NCBI GenBank assembly: GCA_963738835.1
Contig: CAVTYH010000001.1
Location: forward strand, 124,001 to 188,000
Reading direction: 5' to 3'
From: CAVTYH01 sp963738835
Lineage (GTDB): Bacteria > Planctomycetota > Planctomycetia > Pirellulales > JADZDJ01
DNA: 64,000 bases
Below the pieces are notes generated by a model that saw nothing but the letters and a program-made list of their open reading frames with translations, did not search any database and was not told the origin of the DNA. Shown piece by piece: positions 19,826-27,896 of the stretch. Positions within the stretch are counted from its first letter, which is position 1, and every line of letters begins with the position of its first letter. The position numbers and the translations under genes are program-made.

Positions 19826-20773
19826 GTGGTGCTCGCCTTTTACAGCGCGCGCACCGATTCGGCGAAGCCCTGCGTCAAAGAGTCGGCGCCGTGCAACCAT
19901 GCGGCCAAGGTCTGCCTGCCGCGGACGACCGATGAAGTGTGGGTTGTTAGCACGCGCGGGCTGGGCTGTCTCGATTGTGAATCGTCGCCACGGCCCGACG
20001 TCTGGCGGTACGATTACGACGGCCATCAGTGGAACAGCTCATCGCTCGAAGCATTCTTGGCAGCGCAAGGGCCGTCGATGCCAACGGTGTTTTGGGTGCA
20101 TGGCAACCGCATGGAAGCGGGAGAAACGCAGTCGCAAGGATTGAGCGTCTACCGGCAATTGACTTATGGCGTCTCGGGCGACCACCCAATTCGCTTCGTT
20201 ATTTTTTCCTGGCCATCTTCGCCGATTCGCGGCTTGCGGGAAGACGCCCGGGTGAAGGCCCGGCGAACCAATATCGATGGTTACTATCTCGGCTGGCTCG
20301 TGAACCAGATCGATCCGCGTGTGCCGGTCGATTTTATCGGTTACAGTTTTGGGGCCCGCATCGTGACCGGCGCGCTGCATATTCTTGGTGGCGGCTCGCT
20401 GTTTGGACACGCTTTGCCCGAGCCTGCCAAGCCGCGAGCGCCGATGCAGACCGTTCTGATCGCACCGGCAGTGAATAACGATTGGCTGGCGATTGGCCGT
20501 CCGCACGGGCAGGCGCTGGTCGTCGTCGATCGCATGTTGTCGTTCAACAACACCTGCGATCGGGCGTTGAAGCGATATGGCGTGATCGATCCCTGTAGTC
20601 GGCCCGAGGCCCTGGGGTACACCTTCGCCGTTGGCCCGTTGGGCGAAAATCGCAGCAAGCTCCGCGAATTGAACATGTGCTGCGTCGTCGGCAAACAACA
20701 CAACTGGGCGAATTACTTCTACAACCCCGGCATCGTGGCGCAGATGCGGCCGTATGTGGGGCTGTCGGATTGA
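19826..20773 (+). CDS. alpha/beta hydrolase-like protein
   Basis: About 315 residues from GTG 19826. The start is uncertain: a neighbouring frame upstream (MRLPRQPLRSRRNTLKTIAA) reads like a signal sequence and may belong to the gene through a frameshift. VFWVHGNRMEAGETQSQG (oxyanion region) and VDFIGYSFGARIVTGALHIL (nucleophile elbow G-Y-S-F-G) define the hydrolase fold. The expected acid and His are not placed with confidence; HNWANYF near the C-terminus could provide the His. It has many Cys in the N-terminal 60 residues. The substrate is unknown. Confidence 0.75.
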   Translation: MVLAFYSARTDSAKPCVKESAPCNHAAKVCLPRTTDEVWVVSTRGLGCLDCESSPRPDVWRYDYDGHQWNSSSLEAFLAAQGPSMPTVFWVHGNRMEAGETQSQGLSVYRQLTYGVSGDHPIRFVIFSWPSSPIRGLREDARVKARRTNIDGYYLGWLVNQIDPRVPVDFIGYSFGARIVTGALHILGGGSLFGHALPEPAKPRAPMQTVLIAPAVNNDWLAIGRPHGQALVVVDRMLSFNNTCDRALKRYGVIDPCSRPEALGYTFAVGPLGENRSKLRELNMCCVVGKQHNWANYFYNPGIVAQMRPYVGLSD

Positions 20774-20939
20774 AGGCAGAAAGCAGAAGGCAGAAAAGGG
20801 CCGGCAAACGGACCATGGATAATTAACGGTTGACAAATTGCGGTCAATTTCGCAATCTGCAATTAGCGTTGATGTTTAAGACCGCGTCCGGCATATCAGG
20901 GCGCTGTCTATTTCTGCCTTCTGCCTTTTGCCTTCTGCT

Positions 20940-21854
20940 TTGTCCGAACCACTTGCTTATCTCAACGGCCAACTAATTCCTGCCTCGCAGGCCGTTGTTC
21001 CGGTTTATGACGCCGGGTTCGTGCTTGGCGCCACGGTCACCGAGCAGCTGCGCACCTTTCGCGGCGAGATTTTTCGGTTGCCCAAACATTTAGCGCGGCT
21101 CCGTCATTCGCTGGAGGTCGCCAGCATTCAGCCACGCGAAAGTCTTTGCGACCTGGCCGATATTTCTCAGCGGCTAGTGGCCAATAATCGTGCGCTCATC
21201 GAGGCGGATGACGATCTAGGTCTGTCGATCTTTATCACGCCAGGCCCGTATTCGGCGCTCGCCGAAGGACATCAGGCAGGACCGACAGTCGGCTTGCACA
21301 CCTATCGGTTGCCATTTCACCTGTGGGCTCGGGCTTATGACAACGGCGTGTCGTTGGCAACCACCGGCGTGCAGCAGGTGCCGGCGGCATGTTGGCCGCC
21401 GGAATTGAAATGCCGCAGCCGGATGCACTATTATCTGGCCGATAAGCAAGCGGCAGCAAACTATCCCGGCGCTCGCGCCGTGCTTTTGGATGAACATGGA
21501 TTTGTGTCCGAAACGTCGACGGCCAATGTCGTCTTGTGGCTCGCGAAAGAGGGTTTGGTTTCGCCGCCGCGAACGCAAGTGCTGCCAGGCATCAGCTTGC
21601 AAGTACTGATCGAACTGGCTGGGCGATTGGAATTGCCATTCATTGAACGTCAAATTTTCCCGGCAGAATTGGCCACGACCGAAGAAGTGCTGCTTACCAG
21701 CACGCCAAATTGTCTGCTGCCGGTGACGCGGTTCAATGGCCAATCAATCGGCGGCGGTCAGCCGGGCGAAATCTTTCGTCGCCTAATTACTGCTTGGAAT
21801 GAAATGATTGGGCTCGACATCGTCGATCAAGCCCGACGTTTTTCCCAGCCATAG
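20940..21854 (+). CDS. class IV aminotransferase (branched-chain or aminodeoxychorismate lyase type)
   Basis: A pyridoxal-phosphate enzyme of about 304 residues, starting at TTG 20940 (LSEPLAYLNGQLIPASQAVV). The family start VPVYDAGFVLGATVTEQLRT is clear. The PLP lysine lies in PELKCRSRMHYYLADKQA, and the E-T-S-T-AN segment (GFVSETSTANVVLW) binds the cofactor phosphate or substrate. VLPGISLQVLIELA and TTEEVLLTSTPNCLLPV complete the fold. Transaminase and lyase members cannot be separated from sequence alone. An imperfect TGCCTTCTG repeat sits directly over the start region. Confidence 0.87.
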   Translation: MSEPLAYLNGQLIPASQAVVPVYDAGFVLGATVTEQLRTFRGEIFRLPKHLARLRHSLEVASIQPRESLCDLADISQRLVANNRALIEADDDLGLSIFITPGPYSALAEGHQAGPTVGLHTYRLPFHLWARAYDNGVSLATTGVQQVPAACWPPELKCRSRMHYYLADKQAAANYPGARAVLLDEHGFVSETSTANVVLWLAKEGLVSPPRTQVLPGISLQVLIELAGRLELPFIERQIFPAELATTEEVLLTSTPNCLLPVTRFNGQSIGGGQPGEIFRRLITAWNEMIGLDIVDQARRFSQP

Positions 21855-22056
21855 CGGCGTTTCTACGTTGCTGCGGAAGGAATCTGCGACCGCCGAACAA
21901 AGAATGTCGCCCCTGTTGTGGGAATGGTGCTGCAAATTCGATTATAATTGCTCAATCGTAAGTCCATATCTGCGACGCTGGGACACAATGAATAGTGATT
22001 CACCGGTTGATGGGAATCGTGATTAGCAGCCATGTAATTCTGACAGACCTATCACC

Positions 22057-23058
22057 ATGTGTTCTATGAATACATCGGCCGCGGACAATGAGATTGCAAC
22101 AAACTCGCGAAACGAAAACCGTCCGCAGCTAATTCGCGCGGCGCTGAATGCGCTTCCAGAAGCATTGTTTCTCTTTGACGCCCGCGCCGGCACGATCGAT
22201 CCAATCAACACCCCGGCTTGGCGCTGGGTCGCAAAATCAGACGCAACACCAAGCGCAATTTCCGTTTCGCACGTGTTCCCAGAGCTCGGCGCGGCAACGA
22301 TTTCGCAGGCTGGCGCCGATGCCATAGTGCCTCTGCGGGTGCGCGCCATTGATCGAGAAACTTTTATGCAGCATGACGTCGAACTCCAGCTGTTCGCTTT
22401 GGGAGACGAAGTCGCAAAGTTTATCGTCGCGGCACGTGCCGTGGGCAATTCACATCCCGCCGATGATTTCGCCGTCCGCGATGCCTTGGACGACGCCTTC
22501 CACGATCCGTTAACTCGGCTGGCAAATCGCCGGTTGTTCCAGCGGCGGCTGGAGCGAGCCATCGATCGAGCCGGCCGTTCGAGTTATCATTTCGCAGTGC
22601 TGTTCGTCGATCTCGACCGGTTCAAAGACGTGAACGACCACTTCGGCCATTTGCAAGGCGATCGGGTCTTGGTTGCCGCTGCGCAGCGGCTGGTCGAGGC
22701 GGTTCGGCCGCAAGACATGGTGGCTCGCCGCGATGGTGATGAATTCACCATCCTCCTCGACGATTTGGAACGGCCCGAAGATGCGGTCCACGTCGCAGAG
22801 CGCATCATCGAGCGATTGCAAGCTTCGCTGAGCACCGATGGACCGACTGCCACTGCGGTGAACGTGGAGGCCAGTATCGGAATTGTCATGGCCAGCGACG
22901 GCGCACTTTCGGCCGATGAATTGGTCGCCCGCGCCGATGCCGCCATGTATCACGCCAAGGCCCTCGGCGGCAGCACGTTCGTCACCTTAGACCGCGGAGC
23001 CGCTGCCTCTTCGCCTGAAGGAAGTCCCAACCCACGTGAAAAGCCGTTGCCACGGTAA
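22057..23058 (+). CDS. GGDEF domain protein (putative diguanylate cyclase)
   Basis: About 333 residues. The N-terminal 130 residues resemble a PAS sensor (LPEALFLFDARAGTIDPINT, ELQLFALGDEVAKFIVAARA). The GGDEF domain follows: HDPLTRLANRRLFQRRLERA, FAVLFVDLDRFKDVNDHFGH, ARRDGDEFTILLDDL, VEASIGIVMA. The signature reads DGDEF, so the first Gly is Asp; the catalytic acidic residues remain. An RPQD inhibitory site lies exactly five residues upstream, as in feedback-regulated cyclases. Activity is likely but not certain. Confidence 0.88.
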   Translation: MCSMNTSAADNEIATNSRNENRPQLIRAALNALPEALFLFDARAGTIDPINTPAWRWVAKSDATPSAISVSHVFPELGAATISQAGADAIVPLRVRAIDRETFMQHDVELQLFALGDEVAKFIVAARAVGNSHPADDFAVRDALDDAFHDPLTRLANRRLFQRRLERAIDRAGRSSYHFAVLFVDLDRFKDVNDHFGHLQGDRVLVAAAQRLVEAVRPQDMVARRDGDEFTILLDDLERPEDAVHVAERIIERLQASLSTDGPTATAVNVEASIGIVMASDGALSADELVARADAAMYHAKALGGSTFVTLDRGAAASSPEGSPNPREKPLPR

Positions 23059-23094
23059 CGGAATCCTTGTTCGGACCACCACGCTTGTAGGAGG

Positions 23095-23157
23095 CGACTC
23101 CCATCGCCGATGCATCGGTGGGGTTAGCCAATCGGCGACGGGAGACGCCTCATACAA
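23095..23157. repeat. long imperfect palindrome
   Basis: Nested inverted arms are visible: TTGTAGGAGGCG against CGCCTCATACAA, and inside it CGCCGAT against ATCGGCG. The sequence could form one long hairpin between the GGDEF and kinase genes. It resembles dispersed palindromic elements rather than a terminator, because no T-run follows. Confidence 0.6.
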
Positions 23158-23241
23158 CATTCTTCTTTCTGCCTAGCGCCTGCCTACCGCCTACGCTTTC
23201 CGCCTTGCCTGCTTGCGGCGGCCCATTTACAGTGGATCGCT

Positions 23242-24113
23242 ATGGGATTGTTCGACAATTTTTTATCGCTCCTCTCCAGCAAGGTCGATCTTGATGCCCG
23301 CTACGAACTGCTGCGCGAAACCATCTCCGGCACCATGTCGAGCTTTTTCAAAGCCCGCGATCGGAAAACCGGCAAAATCGTGGGCTTGAAAATTCTTGAT
23401 CCCGAGAAAGTAAGCATCGTCGAAAGTCGCTTCAAAAACCTCGGCAAGCCGAGCGAAGCCGAAATTGGGCAGGCATCAATCATCCCCATATCGTAAAAAC
23501 CCTCGGGCACGGCACCTCAAACGACAACAAACAGTTCATCGTGCTGGAGTATCTGGAAGGCCCGGGACTGAATTCTTTGCTGATGAGTCGCAGCCCGCAG
23601 TTGAACGGCAAGCGGCTGTTTATCATCCGCAGCATGGCCGAGGCGATTGGCGCCCTGCACAAAGCAGGCTTCATCCATCGCGATATTTGCCCGCGAAATT
23701 TCATGGTCTCGCCGCAGTTCGATCGCTGCACGCTCATCGATTTCGGTCTCACGCTGCCGGCAAAGCCCGAATTCCAGCAGCCCGGCAATCGCACGGGCAC
23801 GCCGAACTACATGTCGCCGGAAATCGTGCGCCGCAAGAAGACCGACCAGCGTGTCGATGTATTCGCCTTCGGCGTCACCGCCTACGAAGTGATGACGTTC
23901 GAGTTGCCCTGGCCGCGCGGTATCGACGGCCGCGCCGCTCTGGAACACGATTTAGCCCCGCCAATCGACATCCGCGAGCGCCGACCGAAAATCAACGAGC
24001 AGCTTGCCAAAGCCATCATGTGGTGTCTGGTGAACAACCCCGATGACCGCTGCCCGAGCATGGAACGGTTTCTGTTAGCGATCACCGGCGTAAAACAAGA
24101 AGACGCGGCGTAG
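23242..24113 (+). CDS. Ser/Thr protein kinase (Hanks type), frameshifted
   Basis: A small cytoplasmic kinase of about 290 residues without a membrane anchor. The first frame holds a weak glycine loop (ETISGTMSSFFKARDR) and the ATP lysine (IVGLKIL). Near 23470 a one-base shift leads to NHPHIVKTLGHGTSNDNKQF. The catalytic loop is FIHRDICPRNFMV with Asp and Asn in place, the metal site is IDFGL, and the activation segment ends GTPNYMSPEIV. Family kinases usually have GxGxxG; here the loop is degenerate. No sensor domain is attached. Its partners are unknown. Confidence 0.85.
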
Positions 24114-24120
24114 TGACACT

Positions 24121-24155
24121 TCCTCTCCCCTTGGAGAGGGTAGGGTGAGGTGGGA
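24121..24155. repeat. CCTCTCCCC/GGAGAGGG palindromic repeat
   Basis: The sequence TCCTCTCCCCTTGGAGAGGG followed by TAGGGTGAGG belongs to a dispersed intergenic family also seen at 24229, 27737, 45696 and 59328. Here it follows the kinase stop and could act as a weak terminator on either strand. Confidence 0.65.
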
Positions 24156-24228
24156 GGAAAAGTGGTCAGGGTTTAGGGCTCGGTCCCTGTGCGCCGGGAT
24201 AGCCCGACCGTGTCGGTTGGGAATCTCC

Positions 24229-24263
24229 ATCTCCCCGCTGAGGAGAGGCCCGGGGTGAGGGGG
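24229..24263. repeat. CCCTCACCCC-type palindromic repeat, second copy
   Basis: The sequence CTCCCCGCTGAGGAGAGG followed by CCCGGGGTGAGGGG is a second copy of the dispersed element at 24121, in the same gap between the kinase and blaI genes. Confidence 0.6.
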
Positions 24264-24349
24264 CGTAAGTGGCCGGTATCCCGTGATTAGTTGCTTTCCG
24301 ACCCAAGCTGCCCCTCGGCCCAGCGGCAAAAACTCACCTTGACTCCGCT

Positions 24350-24376
24350 TACAAATGTAATTATTTACACGCGTAA
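24350..24376. promoter_or_regulatory. BlaI/MecI-type operator
   Basis: TACAAATGTA at 24350-24359 is an exact TACA-n2-TGTA palindrome, the established half-site pattern for BlaI/MecI/CopY repressors. A second, imperfect copy (TTACACGCGTAA) lies at 24365-24376. Both sit just upstream of the blaI-like gene at 24398, so the operon is probably self-repressed. Confidence 0.7.
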
Positions 24377-24397
24377 TCAATTCAGGGAGGAATTCCG

Positions 24398-24775
24398 ATG
24401 CCGGATGTTTCCATTTCCGATGCCGAATGGCAAGTGATGAACGTGGTGTGGGATGCCCAGCCGCTCACGGCACAAGAGGTCGTGGCACAATTGCAAGTGC
24501 AGAACGATTGGGCACCTGCGACCATCAAGACCATGCTGCACCGGCTGGTCAAGAAGAACGTGCTCACGTACGAATCGCAGGGTAATCGTTACGTTTACCG
24601 TTCGCGCACGCGGCGTACCGATTGTGTGCGGCAGGCAGGTCGATCGTTTTTAGAGCGCGTGTTCGAGGGGGAACCGGCCTCGCTGCTGGCCTTCTTCATG
24701 CGAAATTCAAAATTGACGGCAGAAGAGATTTCTGAACTTCGTCGCATTCTTAAAGAGCAGGAAGCTCAATCATGA
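24398..24775 (+). CDS. BlaI/MecI/CopY family transcriptional repressor
   Basis: A 125-residue winged-helix repressor (ISDAEWQVMNVVWDAQPLTA, APATIKTMLHRLVKKNVLTY) with a C-terminal dimerisation part (LLAFFMRNSKLTAEEISELR). It has a good ribosome site (GGGAGGAATTCCG) seven bases upstream. In known systems such repressors are cleaved when a BlaR1 membrane peptidase is activated. Here its stop overlaps the start of an M56 peptidase gene (ATGA), so the two form a sensor-repressor pair. The likely operator lies at 24350. Confidence 0.92.
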   Translation: MPDVSISDAEWQVMNVVWDAQPLTAQEVVAQLQVQNDWAPATIKTMLHRLVKKNVLTYESQGNRYVYRSRTRRTDCVRQAGRSFLERVFEGEPASLLAFFMRNSKLTAEEISELRRILKEQEAQS

Positions 24776-27034
24776 TTAAATCGGTTATCGATTCACTGTA
24801 CGACTTCAGCGATTGGGGACCCGCGTTTTTAGTTTTAACAACCGCTTCCGCACTATTGCTCGCGGCCATTGTGCTGGTGGTGAATTTGCTGGGCCGACGC
24901 TGGCTGACGGCGACCCAAATGAGCCTACTGTGGGCTCTAGTCTTAGTGCGGCTCGTGTTGCCGATAAGCGCCGGGAGTTCTTTTAGTTTGCAAAACGTAT
25001 TTTCCGACGGCGTCGGTTCGAACCCGCGATATGCCGCGAGTAAACCGGCGACGATCGAAGAGTGGATGAGCCGCCCCCGGACTGCGGAGCCTGAAACGAA
25101 AGTCGTGACTAATGCAAGTGCTAACTCGGGATCGAACGCCAAAAGTTCGACTCAATCCACAGCCGCTTTGCAAAGCGAACCAGAAATTCCGTGGGACGCT
25201 TTGCTTGGCTATTCGCTGCTTGTGGCCTGGCCGTGCGGTGCGGCGTTTGTCTTGTTGTCGACAATGTTCTCGAACTGGCGATTCTCGCGCAAGGTGAACT
25301 ACTCTCCGATCTGCCACGACGAGCGAGTGCTTGAGCTTTGGAAAAAGTCTTCTAATCTGGCCGGTGTACGGCGAGAGATTCCTATCGTCATCTTTGACGG
25401 CGTCCGCCAGCCGGCGGTGATGAGCGTATTTCATCCACGGCTCTTGTTGCCGAACGACGTGCTAAAGTTAGCCGACGAACAGCTGCAAATGATTATGCTA
25501 CACGAATTGGCGCACGCTGCGCCGCTGTGATGTGGCGATCAATTGGGCCCTCGTGCTGGTCCGTGCCGTGCACTGGTGGAATCCCGTGTATTGGGTGGCG
25601 GCTTCGCGGTTTGGCAGCCTGCGCGAACAGGCGTGCGATGCGTTTGTGATTCGGCAGCTCAGCGGCCAATCGAGTTGCAATTACGGCGATTTGCTGTTGA
25701 CGCTGGCCCAGCGCACTGCGAGCCCCGGTTACTGGCAGGTGCGCGTGCCAGCATCGATGTTAGCGATTCTCTCGTCTGTGTTTCGCCGGCGTGCCATCGC
25801 CGCGCGATTACGTGCGCTCCTGCGCGCGGCACTGGTGGCGCGGCGCTGGCATTCACTGACGATCGGAACGGCAACTGTGCTGCTGGCATACTGTGGCTGG
25901 ACGGATGCCAAGTCGAATTCACCGCCGGAGAATCCTGCCCCCAAGCCACTGTTTTCGCTGGCGTTCGAACAGTCCGAGTCTGGTGATGCGATCCATTCTT
26001 CGTCCGACGAACGAGCCGATATCACACGAATCGCTCGTGACTACGACTTGCACGCCGTGCTGGCGAGCATTGCAGGCGAGCAACGCACGCTGGTGGACGC
26101 GCGAACCAATTTGGACCTCAGTCTTCTCTGGGAACTTCAACAACGCCCATCACTGGCGGCCAAGCCAAGGCCAGAATCGAAGATGACTCCCGGCGAGAAA
26201 CTCGACGTTGCTCAAAGTTCAGCGGCCGACGAGGTCGAACCGGCGCCGCAATACAAAATAGACGGCGAGCAACTTCACGTTACTGCAACTCGGCAGCGGC
26301 ATGCCGAATTTGCCCGAGTGTTGTGCGCCTGGGAACAAGGCGGGCTGACGCAAGTTAGCGTTGAGTGCCGCTTCATCACGCCCATGCTGGCCACCAATTC
26401 GAAAATCGATATACCGTGGCGCGATGTCGCTCCGCTCACTTCTGACGAGGAAACCCAGCTCGTCGATTCCTCAGCAGAACAAGCGACATTCCGCGCTTCG
26501 GCGCGTGTGGAGCAGTTTGTGCCCGTGGTGTATGCAGTGGTCGACTCCGCAAAAGCGCAGGCGCTTATCGACGAAGCTCAAATGTCCACCAGCACAAATA
26601 TCTTGCAAGCGCCGAAGATCACCACATTCAACGGCGAATCGGCCACGATTGCAGATCTCTCGCAACGGCCATTCGTGGTAGGCATTCGAGAACAATCGCC
26701 GGGCGTGCTGTCGCCCAAGATTTCGATCGTCTCCGAAGGCACGAGACTTCAATTGCGATCGATCGTCAAACGCGATCGAAAGTTGATTCGGCTTGATTCT
26801 CGCATCACCCTGTGCGGAATCGGTGACGTGGAAAAGGCACGTGTCAAAACCAGCGTGGCAGCCGCTGAGCCGGTCGAAGTGCAAGTGCCGCAAATCAACC
26901 GCTGCATGATCGACATTAGTTCCGAAATTCCAGATGGTCACTCACTGTTGATCGCAACGCAGCCCGATCGGAATCTGCAAAATACGCTCTACGTGGTTGT
27001 AACCCCCAAAATTGTTGCGGAGGGAGTTCGCTAA
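24772..27034 (+). CDS. M56 (BlaR1-like) metallopeptidase fused to a secretin-like domain, frameshifted
   Basis: The N-terminal part has membrane helices (LLLAAIVLVVNLLGRRWLTA, SLLWALVLVRLVLPISAG), a large loop, and the zinc motif MIMLHELAHAAPL. A one-base break there leads to RRCDVAINWALVLVRAVHWW, NPVYWVAASRFGSLREQACD, the usual M56 continuation with the third zinc ligand. A helix follows (HSLTIGTATVLLAYCGW). In place of a penicillin-binding sensor, the last 250 residues resemble bacterial secretins: ILQAPKITTFNGESATI, EGTRLQLRSIV, DGHSLLIA, TLYVVVTPKIV. It probably senses an envelope signal and inactivates the BlaI repressor encoded next to it. Confidence 0.83.
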
Positions 27035-27190
27035 GCCAAGATGGCAACTACGACTCTTTCGTGGAGAATTCCGAGGCGTTGTCTTCGGAATCGGGTGCGA
27101 TGGCGGCTTCACGCCCTTCGAGGACTCATGGCGTGCCACACAGGATCGATGGTGAAAAACCGACGTGCTCAACGTGGCCAAATCAGGCTC

Positions 27191-27220
27191 TTGACATACG
27201 AAACTTTTGTACATTATATT
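27191..27220 (+). promoter_or_regulatory. orphan sigma-70-like promoter
   Basis: TTGACA at 27191-27196 and TATATT at 27215-27220 are separated by 18 bases, and the spacer ends in TTTGTACAT. No gene begins within the following 700 bases on this strand, so it would transcribe the repeat region. Confidence 0.45.
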
Positions 27221-27439
27221 ACACGGCGGAACCCTGATGTTCCCGGCGACGATCTTTGGAAATTGAGAAATAGTAAGCGGTATGCGGTTCCGATCAAATC
27301 GACACGCTGACTTCCTGACCGCTGGCTCCTGACTCGCTGACAAACCCCCTCTCTAGGAGGGTGATGAAGACGGGGAATTTTGTTGTTCGCAGCGCAATAC
27401 TGCAAAGGTTGGGTCGGAACAGAGTTAACGCGAGTGGGA

Positions 27440-27670
27440 GACGTGAAAATGAAGGGGGAACGACAATATGAGGAGCGTTTTTTCGATCATCGCGGCCGTG
27501 CTTGGGGAATTCTCGAACGAAATGGCGCCGGTGATGTGCAAAACTCGGCGAGTTTTGTCGCGAAAAAATGGGGCCCCCTGGGAACGCGACATAATTCGGG
27601 TCGGCTGTGCGGGAAATGCCAAGGTTTGGTGCGAAGTTTTGTCGCCTGGCAATATTTTGTCGGACAGAAA
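27440..27670. repeat. cluster of GCGACAAAA/TTTTGTCGC palindromes
   Basis: The block contains AAAACTCGGCGAGTTTT, then TTTTGTCGCG, CGCGACATAATTCGG, GAAGTTTTGTCGCC and ATATTTTGTCGG. It stands out from its surroundings by AT-rich palindromic half-sites. A related cluster lies at 59385-59640. Confidence 0.5.
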
Positions 27671-27736
27671 GTTGAAAGCAGAAAGCAGAGGACAGAAGGT
27701 TTGATATGTAACTGGTCGCTGACCACCGAGCCCTGT

Positions 27737-27776
27737 TCCCCCTCACCCCAACCCTCTCCCGCGGCGGGGAGAGGGA
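27737..27776. repeat. CCCTCACCCC/GGGGAGAGGG palindromic repeat
   Basis: CCCCTCACCCCAACCCTCTC is followed by CCGCGGCGGGGAGAGGG. This is the best-preserved copy of the dispersed element, with a CCCTCTCCC/GGGGAGAGGG stem. Confidence 0.65.
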
Positions 27777-27896
27777 GACAAGTACCTCTAACCCGTTCAA
27801 GCACTCTGGTCGATTACGCTCTCGGCTCGGAATTTATTGACTCCTGGCTTCTGACTCCTAACCCTCATGTGCCGCCTACCGCTTACTACTTATCGC

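Larger units (their letters stand above)
27035..27896. other. gene-free region with repeats and an orphan promoter
   Basis: No convincing coding sequence exists here. The stretch holds a promoter-like signal (27191), a short CT-rich palindrome near 27345, an AT-rich block of GCGACAAAA-type palindromes (27440-27670), a GCAGAAAGCAGA simple repeat (27672-27690), and a CCCTCACCCC/GGGGAGAGGG element (27737-27776). Confidence 0.6.

Noticed and set aside
24350..24376. Operator copies as part of a CRISPR or repeat array
   Set aside because: Only two short palindromes occur, directly before blaI; they fit a repressor operator. No CRISPR array is present in the window.
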